This document shows positions 1 through 4,755 of a stretch of 10,316 bases of DNA, in pieces. The translations under genes and the position numbers were made by a program. Each line of letters opens with the position of its first letter. Positions within the stretch are counted from its first letter, which is position 1. This DNA is from Candidatus Moraniibacteriota bacterium (GTDB taxonomy: Bacteria; Patescibacteriota; Minisyncoccia; CAIUEV01; JAHKAQ01), in contig WJJX01000091.1 of NCBI GenBank assembly GCA_014729445.1, positions 1-10,316 of the forward strand, written 5' to 3'. The notes under the pieces are model-generated. The model made no database searches and was not told where the DNA came from. It saw only the letters and a program-made list of their open reading frames with translations.

Positions 1-1041
1 ATATTCTCGACCATTAAGTTTAAGCTGGTTCTTACCCACAAATTTAGCCGAACCAAAGCGGACATCGACTCCCTTTTTACTAAACAACTTAGGGTTTTCA
101 TGCTTTTTTACCGCCTTTATTTTGCTTTGAATATAACGGGAAACTTCAGCCATTGACAAGTTGACTTTGGACTTCAATCCGTATTTTTCAAGCTTTTTGC
201 TTAACCTTACCGCACGTGACAGATAAAGCATGGCCTTGCTGGGAATACAGCCCTTGTTCAAACAGTCACCGCCGAAATCCTTCTCGCTTTTATCAATCAA
301 CAAAACCTTAAAACCGGCTCTATTCATAAAAGAGGCAATATTTAACCCCGCCGCCCCGGCCCCAATCACAATGAGATCATACTCGTTCTTCCCAAGCCTT
401 CTTGTTTTTTGGATTAAATAACCGATTAAAGCCAGAATTAAAAACAGCAGCAAAGAAATGGATAGCGACTTTGGACTAAATTCAATCAAACCGCTGCCCA
501 AGTAAGTAAAAGCAAAAATCCCCGGAATCATACCTATAAGCGTAGCCCATAAATAATCGCGGAGTCTTATTTTTGTAAGACCGGCCAAATAGTTCAAAAC
601 ATTGAAAGGAAAAATAGGGGTAATCCTTAAAAAAAGCATCGTCAAAAAACCGTGCTTTTTTAATCTATCATCGTATTGATCAAATTTATTGTTCCAGCGG
701 ACAAGCATTTTTTTGATTAGGTCCCGAGCCAGATAACGAGCCAGCAAAAAAGACAAAAAAGAACCAATACCGGCCCCAAAAATCACGTAAACCCCTCCCC
801 AAAAAGGACCAAATAAAACGCCGGAAAGAATAGACATAGGACTGGCGGGCACAAAAAGAACTGTAATGACCACATACATAAACACAAAGAAAACAGGAGC
901 CAGAACTCCTTTGGACATAATCTCGCTCTTTAAAAAAGAACGGTCTACCAAATTGGAAAGATCATATCTTGAAAAAACAAGATATAAAAAAAGCGCAATC
1001 AAAACCGATAAAAATATTTTAATATATCTTTTTGTTTGCAT
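1..1041 (-). CDS. TVP38/TMEM64 (VTT) membrane domain fused to FAD/NAD(P) disulfide oxidoreductase, C-terminus cut by window edge
   Basis: The visible 347 codons encode two domains. Residues about 1-210 are hydrophobic: an N-terminal membrane segment (8-24), then a VTT/SNARE-associated type region with the family-typical stretch R139-I-T-P-I-F-P (139-145) and an amphipathic/re-entrant area to about 185, then another membrane helix (192-210). From residue 221 a flavoprotein begins: the dinucleotide-binding motif GAGAAG (227-232) closes a beta-alpha-beta start, and the class I redox disulfide motif CLNKGC (Cys260, Cys265), followed by I-P-S-K, is intact. This matches mercuric reductase/dihydrolipoamide dehydrogenase-like enzymes; substrate unknown. 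The NAD and dimerisation domains lie beyond the window. The start is the first ATG after an in-frame TAG that touches it directly; no Shine-Dalgarno is visible. The tRNA-Tyr ends only 15 bases upstream, so shared transcription is likely. The fusion type is known in databases; the function as a membrane redox protein is inferred. Confidence 0.9.
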   Translation of the reverse strand, partial: MQTKRYIKIFLSVLIALFLYLVFSRYDLSNLVDRSFLKSEIMSKGVLAPVFFVFMYVVITVLFVPASPMSILSGVLFGPFWGGVYVIFGAGIGSFLSFLLARYLARDLIKKMLVRWNNKFDQYDDRLKKHGFLTMLFLRITPIFPFNVLNYLAGLTKIRLRDYLWATLIGMIPGIFAFTYLGSGLIEFSPKSLSISLLLFLILALIGYLIQKTRRLGKNEYDLIVIGAGAAGLNIASFMNRAGFKVLLIDKSEKDFGGDCLNKGCIPSKAMLYLSRAVRLSKKLEKYGLKSKVNLSMAEVSRYIQSKIKAVKKHENPKLFSKKGVDVRFGSAKFVGKNQLKLNGREY

Positions 1042-1056
1042 CTAAAAAAATCAATG

Positions 1057-1139
1057 TGGGCCGGGAGAGATTTGAACTCCCGTAGGCTTGCGCCGCCAGA
1101 TTTACAGTCTGGTGCATTTGACCACTCTGCCACCGACCC
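1057..1139 (-). tRNA. tRNA-Tyr (anticodon GTA)
   Basis: Read on the minus strand, the acceptor stem GGGTCGG pairs with CCGGCCC (one G-U) with discriminator A at 1057. The anticodon stem is CCAGA/TCTGG around loop CTGTAAA, giving anticodon GTA (bases 1103-1105 of the plus strand). A long variable arm (GGC-GCAA-GCC) makes it class II, as expected of bacterial tRNA-Tyr. The T arm is GGGAG/CTCTC with loop TTCAAAT. The 3' CCA is not encoded. A promoter lies about 95 bases upstream, and the membrane oxidoreductase gene follows at once. Confidence 0.95.
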
Positions 1140-1171
1140 GAAAAATCACAAAACGAAAACTCTAACTTGGC

Positions 1172-1192
1172 AACCCGCGCAGCGCGCAGGTT
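1172..1192 (-). other. GC-rich hairpin in the tRNA-Tyr leader
   Basis: An inverted repeat AACC-CGCG-CAG-CGCG-(CA)-GGTT (plus-strand reading, two-base bulge) stands out in AT-rich surroundings. It lies between the predicted start of transcription near 1229 and the tRNA 5' end at 1139, so it would form in the tRNA precursor. No T-run follows on the minus strand, so it does not look like a terminator; a processing or stability role is only inference. Confidence 0.4.
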
Positions 1193-1235
1193 ATTAAATA
1201 GCAAAATCTCTTTTCAAATAACTCTGACTTTGTCG

Positions 1236-1264
1236 ATTATACAGAAAAATATTTTTTTTGCCAA
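1236..1264 (-). promoter_or_regulatory. Sigma-70-type promoter for tRNA-Tyr
   Basis: On the minus strand, TTGGCA (1264-1259) is followed by a 17-base spacer and a consensus TATAAT (1241-1236). The spacer contains an A-tract next to the -35 box. Transcription would start near 1229 and run through the tRNA and probably into the oxidoreductase gene. This is the best promoter match in the window. Confidence 0.7.
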
Positions 1265-1286
1265 ATCCATTATAAAAAAATCCTGC

Positions 1287-1511
1287 CTAAATCTTATTAG
1301 CAATTACCACCAATCTTTCATCTGGAAATTTTAACAAGTTACAAGTGTATAATGTTAATCTAAAATCATTCCCCTGATCTTCAATTGAAAGATCTTTGGC
1401 GGATACTCTTTTTACTTCTATGACTTCGTAATCATGCCTGTTTTGGTCCCAGAGCAAATAAATCAAATCGCCTACCTCGATCTTATCCAAATTATAAAAA
1501 GTTTCAGGCCG
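1287..1511 (-). pseudogene. Sortase C-terminal remnant (catalytic His half missing)
   Basis: The frame ending in TAG at 1287-1289 reads as the C-terminal half of a sortase: E-T-F-Y-N-L-D-K-I, then a V-G-D-L-I-Y strand, then T-L-Y-T-C with the putative catalytic Cys encoded at 1341-1343, and nine residues later an Arg (D-E-R-L-V-V) in the expected place. The preceding half, which should carry a membrane anchor and the catalytic His, is absent. Sortase-like sequence starts at about 1505; upstream codons of this frame overlap the neighbouring fragment and look like noise. There is no credible start codon. A sortase without its His strand should be inactive, so I call it a remnant. An assembly error at the junction is the main alternative. 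Confidence 0.7.
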
Positions 1512-1776
1512 GCTGAATCGGAACTGTAGTAAAATAGCCGGCCGAAGATGAATCCAAAAGCTTTGCCGAACCGGAAACCGTATCCACGTCAATATTATCT
1601 CTCAGATCGGAAGCTTCTGATACTATTCCCGTTTGATTGTTTAAAAAATCAACATAGAAAAATCCATTGTTATCATCCTGTCTGTAATCAGCCTTAACAT
1701 AACCCCACCCGCAAAAAAGCAACAGCAGAAATAATACAAAATATAACCCTATTTTATTTTTTTGTTTTGTTTTCAT
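1504..1776 (-). pseudogene. Truncated N-terminus of an exported protein of unknown function
   Basis: This 90-codon frame starts with a basic stretch and a hydrophobic helix (residues about 9-28, rich in L, F and V), a signal peptide or anchor. The following residues are polar, with a D-V-D-T-V-S-G-S-A-K-L pattern and S-S-A-G-Y-F-T-T near the end. That resembles the start of beta-rich exported proteins in which a strand ending in a small-residue/Thr-Ser step leads into a domain that is missing here. It stops at TGA (1504-1506) exactly where sortase sequence begins in another frame, which suggests a deletion joined two genes. It could still be expressed as a short secreted peptide. No Shine-Dalgarno is visible before the ATG at 1776. 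Confidence 0.5.
1507..1543. repeat. GC-rich inverted repeat at the fragment junction
   Basis: GGCCGGCT (1507-1514) and its exact reverse complement AGCCGGCC (1536-1543) flank a 21-base spacer. The left arm lies at the point where the exported-protein frame ends and the sortase frame becomes recognisable. Such a structure could have promoted a deletion or template switch; this is inference. Confidence 0.55.
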
Positions 1777-1805
1777 ATTTTAATACGGGCCTCACCCTTA
1801 TCCCA

Positions 1806-1832
1806 GATTATCCCGGCAGCACGGGGATAATC
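1806..1832. repeat. Stem-loop between the propeller gene and the exported-protein fragment
   Basis: GATTATCCC (1806-1814) and GGGATAATC (1824-1832) form a perfect 9-bp stem with a 9-base loop, just after the minus-strand propeller gene ends at 1844. On the minus strand a further partial copy of GGGATAA follows. Neither strand has a T-run, so a classical intrinsic terminator is not supported; it may be a dispersed repeat or an mRNA 3' structure. Confidence 0.45.
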
Positions 1833-1843
1833 CAAAAATTCTA

Positions 1844-3742
1844 TTAATGTTTATCTTCCTTCTTGCCTCCCTTTTTAGTCATCGTAACCAAATTTCCATC
1901 AACATAAGAATGATAAACTTTTGTTCTGGCTGTATCTTTAACATAACAATCATCCAAACTATCCCCATCGCAAGCAAAAACCTCTGACATATCTTTTTTA
2001 TTTGCACCAAAAACCACCATCCTTTGATCTATTCCGGGCACAATTGTCTGCATAGGGCTGCTGGTCACAAAGGGAACATCGCAGCCTAACTCTACATCGA
2101 CATAGACAGTGTAACCGCCCATCTTGGCTTTCCCGGCTCTCGGAATTTGAAATTTACCATCCCAGGAAACCGGCGCATAAATTGTTGTTCCAGAAACAAT
2201 TCTTGTTTCATACCCGCCCATTGAGACCAATCTTATCTCATTTGAATTGGTATTTTCACTAAGTTTAAGCGTAACCTTTTTTACTTCAGTTACCGGCTCC
2301 CCGGTCAACTCGCTTAATCTCGCCTTAACAACTGAAAGATCTTCAACTGTTGAATCATCTGAAACAGCGAACAAATTACCGGCTGATATCAAATCATCAG
2401 TTTCAACTAAAGCGGTTTTGGAGATCAAATCTCCAAATATATCTTTAATCAAAGAATCATTATCGTAAGCAACCGTCGAACCATCATCCACAACGACTGC
2501 TCCGCTCAAATCCAAAGATTGATTTGAATCTAAAATCAAGGTGTCGACATTTTCTTCCAAAGTCACCACACCGTCACTTCCTTCAAGTGCAATTTCGGTT
2601 TCTGGGCTTGCAACGAAACTTTTTACAAGCGGATCCGTCATTGAAAAAACGATATTATTGTCGTCAAGCTTAATGATAGTCAAGCCATCATCTCTCCAGG
2701 AAGTTATATAGGCATAGCTCTTCTGAACATAAACCGAACCAGCTCCCTGAAGTTTGTTGTAAGTTCCATCGCCCTTTTCAAGAGTCGCGACAACCGAAGG
2801 ATCTGTTGGATCGCTAATATCAATCACTTTTAATTGATTATCCCAACCTACAGTCACATAAGCGTAATTCCCATCAATATAAGTGCTTGAAATATCATGT
2901 AAACCTCCTAAGCTGGCAACTATACTTGGCGATGCCGGAGTACTAATATCAACTACCGACCAAGTATCATTATGCATCTGAGAAACATAGGCATAACTTC
3001 CCGAAGCCGCAACATGAACGGGAGCATCAAATCCAGATGTTTGGGATACTAAAACTGGACTTGACGGAGTGCTCACATCATATATCGCCAAACTATCTCT
3101 AGTAAAAGCCGTGATATAAGCATAATTCCCTTCTACATGAACCGAATAAGGATAAGCAACACCGGCATTCACTGTTTGATATACCAAAACCGGACTTGAT
3201 GGAGTCGTAATATCAACAATAGTAAAACCATTCTCTAAACTGGTAATATATGCATAATTTCCACTCACGAAAACATCATATACTCCTCCCAAAGCGGTAT
3301 ACCCCCCTGCTTCATCAGTTAAAGTAGCCACTAAAACCGGATTAGCCGGATCAGCTACATTAATAATATTTAAGGCACTATTAGCAAAAGTAGCACTTTC
3401 CCCTGAAACAGCGACATAGGCAAAACCGCTGTCAACAACGACGTTTCGAGGTTGACTAAAATTATTAAACCCTCCGACATCATCTTTTATCGTAGCTACC
3501 GTACTCGGATTGGCCGGATCGCTCACATCCAAAATCTTCATTGAATCGTCATCATAATTTAACACATAGGCATAAGCTCCGGAAACCGTAACACATTGAG
3601 GATTATTCCCAATAGTTAACTCACTCACCAATTCCGGTGAGGAAGGAGAAGCCGCATTGGCAACACCAAAAAAACAAAACAAAGCTAGCATTAAAAACCC
3701 TCCCAAGAATCCTTTTAGATAATATTTTTCTATCATTTTCAT
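1844..3742 (-). CDS. Exported LVIVD-repeat beta-propeller protein
   Basis: A 632-residue protein. Residues 1-30 form a signal peptide ending A-N-A, with cleavage expected before A31. Residues about 45-358 hold seven repeats of the LVIVD type, each with an [YF]-A-Y-[VI] strand and an I-x-D/N-[IV]-[ST]-x-P-x-x-P strand (YAY/FAY at 57, 108, 163, 207, 250, 293 and 343), consistent with a seven-bladed propeller. The last blade lacks the D-P-x-x-P turn. Residues about 365-632 match no family I recognise: an acidic beta-rich stretch, then a part with W527-D-G and three Cys (554, 591, 599), ending in a basic Lys-rich tail. Such propellers usually bind proteins or sugars at the surface; ligand unknown. 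ATG at 3742 is chosen; a second ATG two codons on would also serve. No Shine-Dalgarno is present; the leader is a TTAA repeat. No sortase signal or C-terminal anchor is visible. Confidence 0.88.
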   Translation of the reverse strand: MKMIEKYYLKGFLGGFLMLALFCFFGVANAASPSSPELVSELTIGNNPQCVTVSGAYAYVLNYDDDSMKILDVSDPANPSTVATIKDDVGGFNNFSQPRNVVVDSGFAYVAVSGESATFANSALNIINVADPANPVLVATLTDEAGGYTALGGVYDVFVSGNYAYITSLENGFTIVDITTPSSPVLVYQTVNAGVAYPYSVHVEGNYAYITAFTRDSLAIYDVSTPSSPVLVSQTSGFDAPVHVAASGSYAYVSQMHNDTWSVVDISTPASPSIVASLGGLHDISSTYIDGNYAYVTVGWDNQLKVIDISDPTDPSVVATLEKGDGTYNKLQGAGSVYVQKSYAYITSWRDDGLTIIKLDDNNIVFSMTDPLVKSFVASPETEIALEGSDGVVTLEENVDTLILDSNQSLDLSGAVVVDDGSTVAYDNDSLIKDIFGDLISKTALVETDDLISAGNLFAVSDDSTVEDLSVVKARLSELTGEPVTEVKKVTLKLSENTNSNEIRLVSMGGYETRIVSGTTIYAPVSWDGKFQIPRAGKAKMGGYTVYVDVELGCDVPFVTSSPMQTIVPGIDQRMVVFGANKKDMSEVFACDGDSLDDCYVKDTARTKVYHSYVDGNLVTMTKKGGKKEDKH

Positions 3743-3749
3743 TTTTTAT

Positions 3750-3767
3750 TTAATTAATTAATTAATT
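3750..3767. repeat. TTAA microsatellite in the propeller gene leader
   Basis: Four and a half tandem copies of TTAA lie 8 to 25 bases before the ATG at 3742, where a ribosome binding site would be expected. The tract is self-complementary and could change length by slippage. Confidence 0.6.
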
Positions 3768-3807
3768 TTTTTAAATTTAAAAAGTGGTTAATTTAAAATT
3801 TCCAATC

Positions 3808-3835
3808 TTAATAATTATAACCTAAACCTAGTCAA
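3808..3835 (-). promoter_or_regulatory. Possible promoter of the propeller gene
   Basis: On the minus strand TTGACT (3835-3830) stands 16 bases before TATTAA (3813-3808), with an overlapping perfect TATAAT at 3819-3814 that lacks a well-spaced -35. Either -10 would give a leader of roughly 55-65 bases. The region is very AT-rich, so chance matches are common. Confidence 0.4.
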
Positions 3836-3933
3836 AAAATAAATCAAAATTTCATTTTTTCTTTATCTTTTCTTTAAAAAAATTTCACATCAATTATATT
3901 AAATTAAAAACAACAAATTCTTAACTTAAAAAA

Positions 3934-4593
3934 ATGATACAAAAAATTCCAACAAAATTAACAATTTTAACAGCGCTTTTATCCATTGTGTTGGTTGGAT
4001 GTGGGGGAAAAAAGGATTTGAGGCAGAGAACAATTGAGGGAGATGAAATTGAAGAGACTACGGTAAAGGATGAAGAGCAAGAGTTGGCTAATAATAATAA
4101 AATTGAAAGTATAGAAGATTTAATTGATGGAAAATATGAACTTGAAGATATTGATACTAGTGACTGGAAAACTTATAGAAATGAAGAGATGGGGTTTGAA
4201 GTAAAAATGCCAAAAGATTTAAAAATAGAAAATTATTCGTATCAAGATGACACTGGATTGCATAAATCAGTACTTTTGATATTTGAAAATTGTCAAACAC
4301 AACATGGTGGGGAATGCTCTATAAACATAAATTTAGAGGAGTATAAATCAAAAAGTGAAATGAATGATTATCTAAAAAGATTAATATCCTCCAGAAAAAA
4401 TTATGAGAATACACTTTTTCTTAATCTGGAAATTGATGACAGAAAATCAATTTACATAAAAGGATTTTTTGGAATTGAGATTTTCTCCGATAACAACCTA
4501 AAAAGGTGGTCAATAAGTTCTTTTAATGGAAGCAAGGAGCGAGAAAAAATAATTTCTGGGTTAATTCAAACATTTAAATTTCTTGGCCCATAA
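3934..4593 (+). CDS. Small lipoprotein of unknown function
   Basis: A 219-residue protein with a bacterial lipoprotein signal: basic start, hydrophobic core (9-21) and lipobox L-V-G-C with the lipidated Cys at 23, followed by G-G-K-K. Residues 26-75 are an acidic, low-complexity linker, as is common for lipoproteins that reach away from the membrane. A globular domain begins at W78 with W-K-T-Y-R-N-E-E-M-G-F-E-V-K-M-P (78-93), the W-x-x-Y-x-N-x-x-x-G-F-x-x-x-x-P pattern seen in many uncharacterised surface lipoproteins, and ends in Q-T-F-K-F. Two Cys lie in F-E-N-C and G-E-C and might pair. It is transcribed divergently from the propeller gene. There is no Shine-Dalgarno before the ATG at 3934. 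Base composition is very AT-rich. The stop codon lies inside a large palindrome. Function cannot be assigned. Confidence 0.85.
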   Translation: MIQKIPTKLTILTALLSIVLVGCGGKKDLRQRTIEGDEIEETTVKDEEQELANNNKIESIEDLIDGKYELEDIDTSDWKTYRNEEMGFEVKMPKDLKIENYSYQDDTGLHKSVLLIFENCQTQHGGECSININLEEYKSKSEMNDYLKRLISSRKNYENTLFLNLEIDDRKSIYIKGFFGIEIFSDNNLKRWSISSFNGSKEREKIISGLIQTFKFLGP

Positions 4594-4623
4594 GGAAAGT
4601 TAATATATTAACTTTCCTTATGG
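4588..4623. repeat. Perfect 36-bp palindrome spanning the lipoprotein stop codon
   Basis: The half-site CCATAAGGAAAGTTAATA (4588-4605) is followed without spacer by its exact reverse complement (4606-4623). The TAA stop (4591-4593) lies inside the left arm. As RNA it would form a long hairpin with a minimal AT loop; as DNA it is a symmetric site. No T-run follows on either strand, so a standard intrinsic terminator is not shown. It may stop transcription, protect the mRNA 3' end, or bind a dimeric protein. Confidence 0.75.
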
Positions 4624-4645
4624 ATTTAGAAAAAATCTAAATCCA
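4621..4645. repeat. Second hairpin overlapping the palindrome
   Basis: TGGATTTAGA (4621-4630) and TCTAAATCCA (4636-4645) form a perfect 10-bp stem around an AAAAA loop. Its left arm shares bases 4621-4623 with the right arm of the preceding palindrome, so the outermost pairs of the two structures compete. Six A follow, not T. Confidence 0.65.
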
Positions 4646-4664
4646 AAAAAGTTCTTTAAAAATT

Positions 4665-4707
4665 GGAGGTGATGCTTATGATTTTAGGAAAGCAAGGCAA
4701 ACAGTAA
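4665..4707 (+). CDS. Nine-codon micro-ORF with near-ideal Shine-Dalgarno (possible leader peptide)
   Basis: GGAGGTGAT (4665-4673) is an extended match to the anti-Shine-Dalgarno of 16S rRNA, while the propeller, lipoprotein, glycosyltransferase and kinase genes have no such site. With a 7-base spacing it points to ATG at 4678-4680, opening M-I-L-G-K-Q-G-K-Q and stopping at TAA 4705-4707; another in-frame ATG at 4672 sits too close to the site. The peptidase gene begins 48 bases further on with its own GGGAG site (4743-4747). It may be a leader peptide or translational coupling device, or the scar of a lost gene start. The peptide resembles no known leader that I recognise. Confidence 0.35.
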
Positions 4708-4755
4708 TGGTTGAATTTTAAACAAACTTAAAAAAAAGAAAAGGGAGATTGTGAA

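Noticed and set aside
1504..1506. Programmed frameshift or readthrough linking the two sortase-region fragments
   Set aside because: Readthrough in the first frame meets TAA after three codons, no slippery heptamer is evident, and a fused product would still lack the catalytic His part.
3895..3900. TATATT as -10 of the lipoprotein gene
   Set aside because: No -35 or extended -10 goes with it and the region is almost all A/T, so the match has little weight.
4588..4645. Classical Rho-independent terminator
   Set aside because: The hairpins are followed by A-runs, not T-runs, on the plus strand, and no minus-strand gene ends here.
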